This document shows, piece after piece, positions 15,461 through 25,764 of a stretch of DNA of 48,339 bases (the stretch's first letter is position 1; each line of letters starts with the position of its first letter). Location: contig JAFPGC010000016.1 in the NCBI GenBank assembly GCA_017423025.1, positions 1-48,339 on the forward strand. The letters run 5' to 3'. Position numbers and translations under genes: made by a program. The DNA comes from Bacteroidales bacterium (GTDB taxonomy: Bacteria; Bacteroidota; Bacteroidia; Bacteroidales; UBA932). The notes below the pieces were generated by a model. That model did not search any database. It saw only the letters and a program-made list of their open reading frames with translations, and was not told where the DNA came from.

Positions 15461-16207
15461 CTAGCAGTACATGCCGCCGTTGACGGCGATGACTTGACCG
15501 GAGACATAGGAGGAGAGGTCGGAACCCAGGTAGAGGGCCGTGTTGGCGATTTCCTCTACGGTGGCGCCGCGCTTGAGGGGAATGAGTTTGATGAACTCGT
15601 CCTTCACGGCCTGCGGCAGGACCTCGGTCATTTCGGTGATCACATAGCCGGGAGCGATGGCGTTGGCACGGATGCCGCGAGGACCCATCTCCTTGGCCAC
15701 GGACTTGGCCATGGCGATGAGGCCGGCCTTGGAGGCCGAATAGTTGACCTGTCCGGGGTTGCCGGTCTGGCCGGCGATGGAAGCCATGTTGATGATGCTG
15801 CCACCCTTCTGACGGGCCATGATGGGCACCACGGCGTGCAGGAAGTTGAAGGCCGATTTCATGTTGACGGCGATGACGGCGTCCCACTGGGATTCCGCCA
15901 TGCGCATCACCAGACCGTCCTTGGTAATGCCTGCGTTGTTAACCAGGATATCGATACGACCGAATTCCTTTTCAATCTCGGCCACAACGGTTTGCGTTTC
16001 TTCGAAATTGGCAGCGTTGGAGGCATAGGCCTTCACCTTGTGGCCGAAGGCGGCGATCTCTTTCACCGTCTCTTCGGCGGCTTCGTTGATGACCAGGTCC
16101 GTGAAGGCCACATCGGCCCCCTCAGAGGCAAACTTGAGGGCGATGGCCTTGCCGATTCCGCGTGCGGCGCCCGTGATGAGCGCTACTTTTCCGTCTAAAA
16201 GTCCCAT
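15461..16207 (-). CDS. fabG: 3-oxoacyl-[ACP] reductase, FabG-type SDR
   Basis: 248 residues. A classical short-chain dehydrogenase: TGAARGIG cofactor loop near residue 11, NNAG at about 88, catalytic YSASK, and the closing S.YVSGQVIAVNGGMY typical of FabG. It reduces 3-oxoacyl-ACP with NADPH in fatty-acid elongation. The ATG at 16207 aligns with the usual FabG start (MGLLDGKVALITG); a longer non-ATG start would overlap nhaA. It sits four bases after nhaA. Its presence in an operon with ahcY and nhaA, rather than with other fab genes, is unusual, so a related SDR role cannot be fully ruled out. Confidence 0.88.
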   Translation of the reverse strand: MGLLDGKVALITGAARGIGKAIALKFASEGADVAFTDLVINEAAEETVKEIAAFGHKVKAYASNAANFEETQTVVAEIEKEFGRIDILVNNAGITKDGLVMRMAESQWDAVIAVNMKSAFNFLHAVVPIMARQKGGSIINMASIAGQTGNPGQVNYSASKAGLIAMAKSVAKEMGPRGIRANAIAPGYVITEMTEVLPQAVKDEFIKLIPLKRGATVEEIANTALYLGSDLSSYVSGQVIAVNGGMYC

Positions 16208-16211
16208 TATC

Positions 16212-17627
16212 TTATTTCTTTTCAATTTTTGCAACTATTGTGATGAGCAGGGAGCCCAGGACACCGGCGGTGAGGGAACCCAGCAGGATGGCAATCTTGC
16301 CGGCGTCCCGCAGGTGCTGTGTCACGGCCGGGTCAATTTCCGGTCCGGCGAAGGACAGGGTGTCCACAAAGATGCTCATGGTAAAGCCGATACCGCCCAG
16401 GCAGGCCACGGCAAAGAGCATCGGCCAAGTGGCACGGGAAGGCATAGCGCCAATCTTGAACTTGATGGCCAACAAGGAGGCCAGGGTGATGCCCAGCGGC
16501 TTGCCCAGCACCAGTCCCAGGAAAATACCCAGTCCCACGCTGCCCAGTACGGGATCGATGGCCTTGAAGATGTTGAAATAGGACGGGTCCGTGATTTCCA
16601 CACCGGCATTGGCCAGGGCGAAGATGGGCATGATGGCAAAGTTCACGATGGGGTTGAGACGGTGCTCCAGACGGTAGGACGGCGGGATGGTCTTCTTGGT
16701 GAGGCTGCTCAGGCGGCGGAGGTAGTGACGCTCGGGACCGTTGGGGAAGTCCTCGTAGGTATGCACCTGCTCGGCCTCCAGCAGACCTTCATACAGGATC
16801 TTGGCACGGCGGTGGAACTTGGCCTTGTTGTAGCGGGCGTCCATGGGGATGAGCATGGCGATGACCACACCCGTCATGGTGGCGTGGATGCCGCTGTAGT
16901 AGAACAGGAACCAAACGATGACGGCCGGAACCAGATAATAGGCAATCCGCTTTTCTCCCAGCTTCTTCATGAGGGCTACGAACATGATGACCACGACGGC
17001 CACCGCCAGCAGGGGCAGGTTGATGTTGCCGCCGTAGAACAGGGCCACCACCAAAATGGCGATGAGGTCGTCGGCAATGGCCAGGGCCGTGAGGAACACC
17101 TTGAGCGAAATGGGCACCTTGTCTCCCAGGATGGAGAGGATACCCACGGCGAAGGCAATGTCCGTAGCGGTGGGGATACCCCAACCGGAAGAGGCCTCGG
17201 TGCCATGATTAACAATGGTGAAGAGGAGGGCCGGCACCAGCACACCGCCCACGGCGGCAATCACCGGCAGGATGGCCTTCTTGAAGGAGGAAAGCTCTCC
17301 GCACACCACTTCACGCTTGATTTCCAAACCTACCGTGAAGAAGAAAACCACCATCAGGATGTCGTTGATGAACTTCTCCATGGTCATGTCCCGGGGGAAG
17401 AACCAGTCTACGAATCCGTCCGGCGAAGCCACGTGGATGGTTAGCTCCGTATGCAGGAAGTTGTGGTAAATCTCCTTGGTAAAGGGAAGGTTGGCCAGCA
17501 GCATGGCTATGCCCACACAGGCCAGAAGGATAACGCCGTTGGCCCAGGGCTGTTTTCTGAAGCTGGTTTGTGAAATGCGGAAGTTCCTGACTTCCTTATT
17601 CCACCAGTAAATAGGAATTAATGCCAT
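16212..17627 (-). CDS. nhaA: Na+/H+ antiporter NhaA
   Basis: 471 residues, longer than the Escherichia coli protein. About 11-12 membrane helices. The conserved SGWGIPTATDIAFAVGILSILG segment and the paired aspartates in LAIADDLIAI mark the NhaA ion-binding site. It exchanges Na+ for H+ across the inner membrane. A hydrophilic stretch of about 60 residues (roughly 270-330) lies between helices and accounts for part of the extra length. The start codon overlaps the ahcY stop by one base (TAATG), which suggests translational coupling. Confidence 0.93.
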   Translation of the reverse strand: MALIPIYWWNKEVRNFRISQTSFRKQPWANGVILLACVGIAMLLANLPFTKEIYHNFLHTELTIHVASPDGFVDWFFPRDMTMEKFINDILMVVFFFTVGLEIKREVVCGELSSFKKAILPVIAAVGGVLVPALLFTIVNHGTEASSGWGIPTATDIAFAVGILSILGDKVPISLKVFLTALAIADDLIAILVVALFYGGNINLPLLAVAVVVIMFVALMKKLGEKRIAYYLVPAVIVWFLFYYSGIHATMTGVVIAMLIPMDARYNKAKFHRRAKILYEGLLEAEQVHTYEDFPNGPERHYLRRLSSLTKKTIPPSYRLEHRLNPIVNFAIMPIFALANAGVEITDPSYFNIFKAIDPVLGSVGLGIFLGLVLGKPLGITLASLLAIKFKIGAMPSRATWPMLFAVACLGGIGFTMSIFVDTLSFAGPEIDPAVTQHLRDAGKIAILLGSLTAGVLGSLLITIVAKIEKK

Positions 17628-18868
17628 TATTCTCCGTAAATATACTTGTGTTGTTCCGGGGTGAGGGTGTCAATGCGGACGCCCCAGTCGGCCAGCTTGC
17701 GATGGGCCACTTCCAGGTCTACCTCGCGCGGAACGTTGTTGAGTTTCTTGGTGAGTTTGCCCTTGTTCTCTACCAGGTAGCGGGCGCTGAGGGCCTGGAT
17801 GGCGAAGGACATATCCATAATTTCGGCGGGATGCCCGTCTCCGGCGGCCAGGTTCACCAGGCGGCCTTCGGCCAGGATGTAGATGGTCTTGCCGTTCTCC
17901 AGTTTGTAGGCCTCGATGTTGTTGCGGGCGGGCCGATGACTCACGGACATAGCCTTGAGCTTGGCTACAGCCACCTCCACGTCAAAGTGCCCGGCGTTGC
18001 AGCAAATGGCACCGTCCTTCATGCACAGGAAATCTTCCGGGCCGATGACGTCCTCGCAGCCCGTGACGGTGACGAAGATGTCGCCTTCGGCCGCCGCCTC
18101 CCGCATGGGCATTACCTTGAAGCCGTCCATCACGGCCTCCATGGCCTTGACGGGATCTACCTCGGTGACGATTACCTCGGCCCCCAGTCCTTTGGCGCGC
18201 ATCGCGACACCCTTGCCGCACCAGCCGTAACCGGCCACCACCACATTCTTGCCGGCCACGATGAGGTTGGTGGTGCGGTTGATGCCGTCCCACACGCTCT
18301 GGCCCGTGCCGTAGCGGTTGTCAAACAGGTGCTTGCAGTCTGCGTCGTTCACCAGCATCATGGGGAAGGTGAGCTTGCCGGCAGCGTCCATGGCCTTCAG
18401 GCGCAGGATGCCGGTGGTGGTTTCCTCACAGCCGCCAATCACGTTCGGAAGCAGCTCCGGGAACTCTTTGTGCAGGGTGGTGACCAGGTCTCCACCATCG
18501 TCGATGATGACATTGGGGCCTACCTCCAGCACTTTTCTGATATCGTCGAAATATTCGGTCTCGTTACAGCCGTGGATGGCGAAGACATTCAGGCCTTCGT
18601 GCACCAGCGCGGCGGCGACGTCGTCCTGCGTGCTCAGGGGGTTGGAACCGGTGATGTACATATCGGCCCCGCCGGCGGCCAACACTTCGCACAAATGCGC
18701 CGTCTTGGCTTCCAGGTGCACGCTCAGGGCCACCTTGAGTCCCTTGAAGGGCTTTGTCTTTTCGAAATCCTTCTGGATGCCGTCCAGAAGAGGCATATGG
18801 GAGCGTACCCAACTGAGTTTGAGCTCGCCGCTTTCCCATAAGTTGATATCCTTGATGTGACTAGACAT
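17627..18868 (-). CDS. ahcY: Adenosylhomocysteinase (S-adenosylhomocysteine hydrolase)
   Basis: 413 residues. It splits S-adenosylhomocysteine into adenosine and homocysteine using bound NAD+, relieving product inhibition of methyltransferases. Visible motifs are SNPLSTQDDVAAAL, DDGGDL, the substrate-site GGCEETTTG, the NAD-binding GYGWCGKG, and the C-terminal ending in HKYIYGE. The ATG at 18868 is preferred to a TTG at 18877. First gene of the operon with nhaA, fabG and an esterase; a TAACTTTG element lies just upstream. No SAH riboswitch is seen in the short leader. Confidence 0.95.
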   Translation of the reverse strand: MSSHIKDINLWESGELKLSWVRSHMPLLDGIQKDFEKTKPFKGLKVALSVHLEAKTAHLCEVLAAGGADMYITGSNPLSTQDDVAAALVHEGLNVFAIHGCNETEYFDDIRKVLEVGPNVIIDDGGDLVTTLHKEFPELLPNVIGGCEETTTGILRLKAMDAAGKLTFPMMLVNDADCKHLFDNRYGTGQSVWDGINRTTNLIVAGKNVVVAGYGWCGKGVAMRAKGLGAEVIVTEVDPVKAMEAVMDGFKVMPMREAAAEGDIFVTVTGCEDVIGPEDFLCMKDGAICCNAGHFDVEVAVAKLKAMSVSHRPARNNIEAYKLENGKTIYILAEGRLVNLAAGDGHPAEIMDMSFAIQALSARYLVENKGKLTKKLNNVPREVDLEVAHRKLADWGVRIDTLTPEQHKYIYGE

Positions 18869-18888
18869 ACTAACCAAAAATGAAAGCG

Positions 18889-18896
18889 CAAAGTTA
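18889..18896 (-). promoter_or_regulatory. -7 element TAACTTTG of the ahcY operon
   Basis: An exact TAnnTTTG match on the minus strand, 20 bases before the ahcY ATG. The leader would be about 15 bases. Confidence 0.6.
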
Positions 18897-18916
18897 GTAA
18901 AAACCTTGCGCTTTTC

Positions 18917-20488
18917 CTATTTTGCCTGCTGCTGTTTCCATTCGGCCGGGGTGCAGCCGGTCTCGGCCTTAAAGGAACGGAAGAAACTGTTTTCGCTGGC
19001 GAAGCCTGCCTCATCGATGATGGAGGACAGCTTCTTGTCCGGGAATAGTTTCATCTGCTCCTGCGCATAACGGATGCGGTACTGCGTCACAAAACGCGGG
19101 AAAGAGATTCCCATCTGGCTGTTGATACAGGCCGATATATAAGTGGTATTGGTATGCAGCCGGATGGCGATATCGGCAATCCGGAGATCCGGCTTGCGGA
19201 AAAGCTGCTCCTGCTCCATCAAGCTCACAATTCGCTCCTGCAAAACAGGATAGGTTTTTTCGGGGGCCGATTCTTCATCGGCCTTCTTCCTGTGACGGAG
19301 CATGGCATAAAGGCCGATGCAGCCCATTACGCCCACTGCCAGCAGCAGCCACCACCAGGCAAAGCGATTTTTCTGCGGCTGCGTATGGAACAGCATTACC
19401 GTGCCCTGGGCATCGTAGGAATCTTCCCCAAAGCCGCCAACCATCAGATAGTCTCCGCCCGGCAGGGCTAAGGCAGCGGCTTTATGGGGCATTCTTTCCA
19501 AGGACTCAGAATAGAATACCTCTATGACTGCGGGTATCTCATTGTAGGCAACGCGCATCAGGTACAGCCGGTTGTCGGCATCAAATCCCTGCATCCAGGC
19601 GGTCTGGGATTCGGGTTCTACCGTCAGGCCTGGCTCCCATGTCAAGGAGCCCCAGGGGCCTTCTTCCGGCAGAGGGGAGGCGGTCTCCAGAAGAGAGAAC
19701 CGTCCGTGATCTACCTGCAGGAGGGCATGCTGGCCTTCGGCGTTGGAGACGGGAATCAGATACGAAAACTCTCCTGTGGCATAGTGGTCCGGCGGGCAGG
19801 GCAGGTGGCCGTTACCCAGGATCCATTCCTGCAGCAGCGGCTCCTGGAAGGGCTCCCCTTGCAACTGGTCCACCCAACCGCCCGGCAACACCTCCCCGTA
19901 GTTATCCATGTCACCTATGACATAGACATTGTCTTCCCCCGTCAACAGGACATACGGTACCGACCTGGCATAGCTCAGCGGCTTCACAGTGGAAAAGACC
20001 GCCCCTCCTGAAAAGGTTTCCATAGCATCCGGGGCATACCAGTTGCCGGCCACCAGGATACGCCCGTCAGGCATTTCCAAGGCGGTGGCGTGGGTGCGCT
20101 TCTGGTCCAGGATGGGCCGATGGGAAAAGCTGTGGGTGGCCGGCTCATACACCTCCACGCCCCAGGTCTGGCCCACGCCGAAGGTTTTTTCGTAGCCTCC
20201 GCCCAGTATCACTTCTCCGCTGCGCAGTTTCAGGGCGAACCCGGCGTCGTGCGGGTAAAGGGTCTTTATGGTATGCCACTTCCCGTGACGGAAATACTCG
20301 GCCGTGGAAGTGGAAACAAATCCGGTGGTATGGCCGCCGAAGACAGTGAATTCCCCATTACACATCTCCAGGCGATGCGCTTCCCGGGGAATATTCAATT
20401 CAGGCAGCCGCTCATACGTCATGGGCGTGAAGGGAACGCCCTTCACGTTTACAGACACCGCCAATATGAGCGCCAGCAGATATTTCAT
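18917..20488 (-). CDS. Transmembrane one-component regulator: propeller-like sensor plus AraC domain
   Basis: 523 residues. A signal/anchor at the N-terminus (about 1-16) is followed by about 350 residues with Kelch-like or propeller-like repeats (FGGHTTG, GEVILGGGYE, GRILVAGNWY, DNVYVIGDM, DYLMVGGFGE), probably periplasmic. A membrane helix at about 376-396 is followed by a linker and an AraC-type helix-turn-helix domain at about 430-520, ending with FRSFKAETGCTPAEWKQ. It resembles a hybrid two-component regulator reduced to sensor and DNA-binding parts without kinase or receiver. The signal is unknown. The start at 20488 is chosen because a TATCTTTA element lies four bases upstream; the longer frame is not needed. 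Confidence 0.82.
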   Translation of the reverse strand: MKYLLALILAVSVNVKGVPFTPMTYERLPELNIPREAHRLEMCNGEFTVFGGHTTGFVSTSTAEYFRHGKWHTIKTLYPHDAGFALKLRSGEVILGGGYEKTFGVGQTWGVEVYEPATHSFSHRPILDQKRTHATALEMPDGRILVAGNWYAPDAMETFSGGAVFSTVKPLSYARSVPYVLLTGEDNVYVIGDMDNYGEVLPGGWVDQLQGEPFQEPLLQEWILGNGHLPCPPDHYATGEFSYLIPVSNAEGQHALLQVDHGRFSLLETASPLPEEGPWGSLTWEPGLTVEPESQTAWMQGFDADNRLYLMRVAYNEIPAVIEVFYSESLERMPHKAAALALPGGDYLMVGGFGEDSYDAQGTVMLFHTQPQKNRFAWWWLLLAVGVMGCIGLYAMLRHRKKADEESAPEKTYPVLQERIVSLMEQEQLFRKPDLRIADIAIRLHTNTTYISACINSQMGISFPRFVTQYRIRYAQEQMKLFPDKKLSSIIDEAGFASENSFFRSFKAETGCTPAEWKQQQAK

Positions 20489-20492
20489 GGCG

Positions 20493-20500
20493 TAAAGATA
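20493..20500 (-). promoter_or_regulatory. -7-like element TATCTTTA of the propeller/AraC gene
   Basis: One base off TAnnTTTG, ending four bases before the ATG, so the mRNA would be close to leaderless. Confidence 0.4.
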
Positions 20501-20805
20501 CAAATAACTCGTTTATAAATCCATATCCGGGCTTTGGGGGAAGAAAGCCCCAAACGTCCGCAGAACGCACCGAGAGCCGGCATTCCCAAAACATTTAAGG
20601 AATTGTTAGTTAAAATTCATGAAATGGGGACTGGTTGGAGCGAGGATTCGTCCTACTTTTAATTTTGGACCTGATTTGCTTTCTCTTCCCCGTATGCATT
20701 GAGCATCTGGGCAATGTTGGGGTCAAGGGTAAGATTGTTGTTCTTTTTTAGACTTTTTTTCTTATTAATAATGTGAAACAACATCAAGAATCTTATAAAA
20801 AACCG
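20501..20805. other. Intergenic gap with hairpins and a possible gene remnant
   Basis: No gene is firmly supported. A hairpin GGGCTTT/AAAGCCC lies at 20529-20550, and AGGA-TTCG-TCCT at about 20643-20654. On the minus strand 20659-20784 there is a 41-codon frame whose last 25 residues (DPNIAQMLNAYGEEKANQVQN at the end) look protein-like, but the first part is Lys/Asn-rich low complexity and no promoter precedes it. It may be the tail of a decayed gene. T-rich runs at about 20743-20762 may help end transcription. Confidence 0.35.
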
Positions 20806-20813
20806 TATCTTTG
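20806..20813 (+). promoter_or_regulatory. -7 element TATCTTTG of pepP
   Basis: An exact match, 22 bases before the ATG at 20836. The leader would be about 17 bases. Confidence 0.65.
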
Positions 20814-20835
20814 AGGAAACCAATAACTCTTCGAG

Positions 20836-22218
20836 ATGTTTGCAAAGGAAGTTTATGTAAGCCGCAGAGCCACGCTTCTGGCTAAAATGAGAGAAGCCGG
20901 CCAGAACGGCATCATTCTGTTTGTAGGTAACGCAGAGGCTCCAGCCCAATATAAAGACAATTGCTATAAATGGCGCCAGGACAGCTCCTGGCTGTATTAC
21001 TGGGGCCTGGACGAGCCCATGATGGCCGCCGTCATGAGCATCGATTCGGGAGAGGAAATCCTCTTTGCCGATGATGTGGAGATTGACGACATCATCTGGA
21101 TGGGCCCGCAGCCCAGCGTGGAGTCCAAGGCTGCGTCTGTGGGTGTTTCCCGCCACAGACCTTACGGAGAGCTGCCCGCATGGCTGGAAGAGCGCGTCAA
21201 GGGTCGTCCGGTTCACTTCCTGCCGCCGTCCCGGTACTACAACACCATGAAACTGGCTTCCCTGCTTCCGGGCGCCCAGCCTTCCGAGGCCCTCATCAAG
21301 GCCGTCATTTCCATGCGTCTGATCAAGGAACCCATTGAAATCAAAGCCCTTGACGATGCCTGCGACCTGGGCGTCGCCATGCACACCGTCGCACGGAATG
21401 CCATTACCATCGGCATTGTAGAGCAGGATATCGTGGGCAAGATGGAAGGCGTGGCGCTGGCCAAGGGCTGGGGCGTTTCCTTCCCCACCATCCTCACCCA
21501 GCACGGAGAAACCCTGCACAATCACATTCACGATAAAGTCATTGAACCCGGCAAACTGATGGTCATTGACGCCGGTGTAGAAAGCAACGAGCATTATGCT
21601 TCGGACTTTACCCGCACCTACCCTACCACCGGTAAGTTTACCACCAAGCAGCGGGAAATTTACCAGATTGTCTATGAGTGCAATGAACTGGCGTTCTCGC
21701 TGGCCAAACCCGGCATTACCTACCGGGAAGTGCACCTGGCCACCGCCCGCAAGATGCTGGAAGGCCTCTGCGCCCTGGGACTCGTAAAAGGAGACCTGGA
21801 CGAGATGGTGGCCAAAGGCATCGCCGGCCTGTTCCAGCCCCACGGCCTGGGCCACAACATGGGTCTGGACGTACACGATATGGAAGACCTGGGCGAAAAT
21901 CTGGTGGGTTACGACCCGGACCAGACCCGCGCCAAGCAGCTGGGCCTGGGCTCCCTGCGCATGGCCCGTCGCCTGCAGCCCGGCCATGTAATTACGGACG
22001 AACCCGGTATCTATTTCATCCCCGCCCTCATTGAAAAGTTCAAGAAGGAAGGCCTGGGCGGTGATTTTGTGAACTACGCCAAACTGGAAGGCTATTACGA
22101 CTTCGGCGGCATCCGCCTGGAAGACGACGTGCTCATTACCCCTGACGGCGCCCGCCGCCTGGGCCACAGCCGCCTGCCCATCGCCCCCGATGACGTAGAA
22201 GCCGCTATGAAGCGTTAA
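20836..22218 (+). CDS. pepP: Xaa-Pro aminopeptidase (aminopeptidase P, M24B family)
   Basis: 460 residues. The N-terminal creatinase-like domain (about 1-170) is followed by a pita-bread metallopeptidase domain. Metal-site motifs are VIDAGVESNEHYASDFTRTYP (two Asp), GLGHNMGLDVHD (His), VITDEPGIYF (Glu) and GGIRLEDDVLI (Glu). It removes N-terminal residues that precede proline, with a dimetal (Mn2+ type) centre, in the cytoplasm. No signal peptide. A promoter lies directly upstream, and a small membrane protein gene follows after two bases. Confidence 0.93.
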   Translation: MFAKEVYVSRRATLLAKMREAGQNGIILFVGNAEAPAQYKDNCYKWRQDSSWLYYWGLDEPMMAAVMSIDSGEEILFADDVEIDDIIWMGPQPSVESKAASVGVSRHRPYGELPAWLEERVKGRPVHFLPPSRYYNTMKLASLLPGAQPSEALIKAVISMRLIKEPIEIKALDDACDLGVAMHTVARNAITIGIVEQDIVGKMEGVALAKGWGVSFPTILTQHGETLHNHIHDKVIEPGKLMVIDAGVESNEHYASDFTRTYPTTGKFTTKQREIYQIVYECNELAFSLAKPGITYREVHLATARKMLEGLCALGLVKGDLDEMVAKGIAGLFQPHGLGHNMGLDVHDMEDLGENLVGYDPDQTRAKQLGLGSLRMARRLQPGHVITDEPGIYFIPALIEKFKKEGLGGDFVNYAKLEGYYDFGGIRLEDDVLITPDGARRLGHSRLPIAPDDVEAAMKR

Positions 22219-22220
22219 TT

Positions 22221-22715
22221 ATGGAAACTTTCATCGCCATCCTGGCCATTGTGCTGGGAATCGTTGGCATCATAGGTAGCGTGGCGCCGGGACTGCCCGG
22301 ACCGCCTCTGAGCTGGCTGGGCATGCTGGTCCTGTACATTTGGGGCGGCGGCACCAACGGCTCCGGAGACCCCCTCTCCACCAAGTTCCTGCTCATCTGG
22401 CTGGCCATCGTGGTGGTAGTCAGCATCCTGGACTATATCGTTCCGGCCTACTCCACCAAACTCACCGGCGGTAGCAAATGGGGCGGCAGGGGGGCCATTG
22501 CTGGCCTTTTCCTCGGCCTTATCTACCCTCCTGTGGGGATGATTCTGGGGTCGCTTATCGGCGCCTTCGCCGGAGAACTCCTCTTTGCAGGAAAAGACCC
22601 CGCCACGTCCGTAAAATCGGCGTTCGGGGCCTTCCTGGGTTTTATGTTCGGGACGGGCATCAAGCTCATCTGTGCGGCTGTGATGCTCTTCTACATAATC
22701 ATTTACGCCTTCTAG
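22221..22715 (+). CDS. DUF456-type small membrane protein
   Basis: 164 residues with four to five hydrophobic helices rich in Gly and Ala. The pattern GSVAPGLPGPPLSWLGMLVLY near the N-terminus, a DYIVPAYSTKLTGGSKWGGRGAIAGLFLGL middle and a GELLFAGKDPATSVKSAFGAFLGF stretch match the DUF456 family as I know it. The glycine-zipper-like helices suggest oligomerisation in the membrane. Function is unknown. It begins two bases after pepP and its end overlaps the convergent lipoprotein gene by four bases. Confidence 0.8.
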   Translation: METFIAILAIVLGIVGIIGSVAPGLPGPPLSWLGMLVLYIWGGGTNGSGDPLSTKFLLIWLAIVVVVSILDYIVPAYSTKLTGGSKWGGRGAIAGLFLGLIYPPVGMILGSLIGAFAGELLFAGKDPATSVKSAFGAFLGFMFGTGIKLICAAVMLFYIIIYAF

Positions 22716-23194
22716 TAGCGGGAGCGTATTTCTTCCTGCTTGCCGTCAATGTAGTTCTTGAAGTTCTCGCGGAGATTATCCGGGAGAGCGCCGTTGGCCT
22801 TTACCTGCTTCTTGAGCTGGGATAGCTGGCCCTCTATCTTTCTAGCGCTTTTCTTGTCTCCATCCTTGAGGAACTGGTCGTACTGGGTGAAGAGGTCGTA
22901 AACCCCGAACTGCTGGCACAGGGCGTCTACGGTAACTACTGCATCCTTTACGGGCGCCGCTTCTTCGGTGGCCTGAGGGACTACTTCCTGGACCGGATTA
23001 TTATCGGCCTTAACGGCGGTGGAGACGGGTTGCATTAACGGCTGAACAGCCTTCTGAGCGGGTCCCTGGGGCTTTTCGGCCTCGGCCTCGACGGGCGTAG
23101 GCTCCTCCTCGGACACCTTGGGCTTCTTGGAGGAATTGTTGTTAGCGCAAGCGGCCAGAATAACTACAGTAGCCAGAAGAAATATCTTTTTCAT
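22712..23194 (-). CDS. Small lipoprotein with Pro/Glu-rich linker and helical C-terminus
   Basis: 160 residues. Lipoprotein signal with lipobox LAAC (Cys at about 16). Residues 17-80 are low-complexity, rich in Pro, Glu, Ala and Lys, and probably form a flexible spacer. Residues about 85-160 are charged and helical. The layout suits a protein that reaches from a membrane into the periplasm. No family was recognised. It starts two bases after the guaB stop codon, so it may be co-transcribed with guaB. Confidence 0.7.
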   Translation of the reverse strand: MKKIFLLATVVILAACANNNSSKKPKVSEEEPTPVEAEAEKPQGPAQKAVQPLMQPVSTAVKADNNPVQEVVPQATEEAAPVKDAVVTVDALCQQFGVYDLFTQYDQFLKDGDKKSARKIEGQLSQLKKQVKANGALPDNLRENFKNYIDGKQEEIRSRY

Positions 23195-23196
23195 CT

Positions 23197-24693
<1,497 letters not shown>

Positions 24694-24700
24694 TTATTCT

Positions 24701-24708
24701 TATCTTTG
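24701..24708 (+). promoter_or_regulatory. -7 element TATCTTTG of the 158-aa exported protein gene
   Basis: An exact match, seven bases before the ATG at 24716, so the leader is very short. It lies in the divergent gap with guaB. Confidence 0.65.
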
Positions 24709-24715
24709 CATTCGT

Positions 24716-25192
24716 ATGCGTAAACTGTTTCCACTGCTTCTGCTCATCTGCTTCACGGCCCAGGCCCAGGTTCGTACCTACTCGGACAACGCTTCCGGAA
24801 CCTTCGTCTTTGGCCTGGACAGCTATTTCTACGGCGAGTCCGGCACCCTGGATTTCTCCGTGGGCGGAGTCTCCGTGAAAGCCTTTCTGGCCGATGGCAC
24901 CGTGCGCACAGGAGACTCTCTCCTGGAAAGCGGCAGCGGGGATACGCTCATCGGCATCCACGATTTCACGGGAGACAAGGCTCCCGAACTGATGGTGGCC
25001 CGGCGGAGTGGCAACTCCGTATCGGCCCAAATCTATACTTATGCCTCCGGGACCTGGAGTCCCATCGGCCGGATGGAAGCTGGCGGGAAGGAAATCCGGG
25101 TGTTCCGTCAGGTGGTTTCCATCCGTAGCGGCGAGGTCCTTCATTCCTGGACCTGGCACACCGACCGCTTCGACTATAAACGTTCGAACTAA
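24716..25192 (+). CDS. Exported protein of unknown function (158 aa)
   Basis: A clear signal peptide (about 1-18, cleaved after AQA). The mature part is beta-rich and has a DFTGDKAPELMVARRSG stretch resembling one FG-GAP-like repeat (calcium-binding propeller blade), with no further repeats. It ends in a WTWHTDRFDYKRSN tail. The ATG at 24716 is set by the adjacent TATCTTTG; a much longer frame upstream runs antisense to guaB and is rejected. No family was recognised. It converges with apt with a four-base overlap. Confidence 0.7.
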   Translation: MRKLFPLLLLICFTAQAQVRTYSDNASGTFVFGLDSYFYGESGTLDFSVGGVSVKAFLADGTVRTGDSLLESGSGDTLIGIHDFTGDKAPELMVARRSGNSVSAQIYTYASGTWSPIGRMEAGGKEIRVFRQVVSIRSGEVLHSWTWHTDRFDYKRSN

Positions 25193-25761
25193 CCTTCCGT
25201 CACATGGATGAGAGACTTGACCGGAGCGATGCTTTCGAGGCGCTCGCGGCCGGGTAAGTCGTCAATCTCTACCAGGAACACGAAATCCTTCACTTTTACC
25301 TTGTACTCCTTGCCGTCGATGTTGACTTTGAGGGAGTTCAGGGCATTGACCACGCCGCTGGAAGTACCACCGGTGGCCAGGATATCGTCGAAGAAGGTTA
25401 TCTCTATGGTGTCTCCGTTGGGCTTGGAGGCGGCAATGTCGGAACGGCGGAAATAGATATGGTCGGGGCCGTACTCCTTCATAATCTCCACCTGCATCAG
25501 GTCACCCGCAGCAAAGGGCAGCTTACCCTTTTTACGCAGGGTAATCACATTCTCCACTTTCTGGGCATAGAGCATGGGCGTGGCAAAGAGGAAGCCACGG
25601 GCCTCGGGAGCGGCGATGTTGGGAGTGTCGCAAAGCTCGATGAGGTCGTCCACCAGCTGGCGGAAGAGTTCCTTGTCCTGGATGAGCGGAATGATGTCCA
25701 CAAAGTTGACTCCCTTTTTAGGGAAGTTGGGATAAAATTTGAGGTACGGTCTGTAATCCAT
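25189..25761 (-). CDS. apt: Adenine phosphoribosyltransferase
   Basis: 190 residues. It converts adenine and PRPP into AMP, salvaging purines. Family features are FPKKGVNFVDIIPLI near the N-terminus, EARGFLFATPMLYA, the RKKGKLP flexible loop, and the PRPP motif FFDDILATGGTSSG. Slightly longer than common Apt proteins owing to short inserts around IDGKEYKVKV. It begins three bases after the hemerythrin-type regulator and is probably in its operon. Confidence 0.9.
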   Translation of the reverse strand: MDYRPYLKFYPNFPKKGVNFVDIIPLIQDKELFRQLVDDLIELCDTPNIAAPEARGFLFATPMLYAQKVENVITLRKKGKLPFAAGDLMQVEIMKEYGPDHIYFRRSDIAASKPNGDTIEITFFDDILATGGTSSGVVNALNSLKVNIDGKEYKVKVKDFVFLVEIDDLPGRERLESIAPVKSLIHVTEG

Positions 25762-25764
25762 AGT

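Noticed and set aside
18869-18916. SAH riboswitch before ahcY
   Set aside because: The leader from the promoter to the ATG is only about 15 bases, too short for any riboswitch.
20630-20660. Minus-strand sequence resembling the 3' end of a tRNA (CGAATCCT...CCAACCA)
   Set aside because: The stem is only four pairs with a four-base loop, not a T-arm, and no tRNA body is found upstream. Chance likeness is more likely than an attachment site.
20659-22167. A 502-codon open frame antisense to pepP
   Set aside because: Most of it mirrors pepP and looks like no protein. Only its last 25 codons, outside pepP, look protein-like, and they are noted with the intergenic gap.
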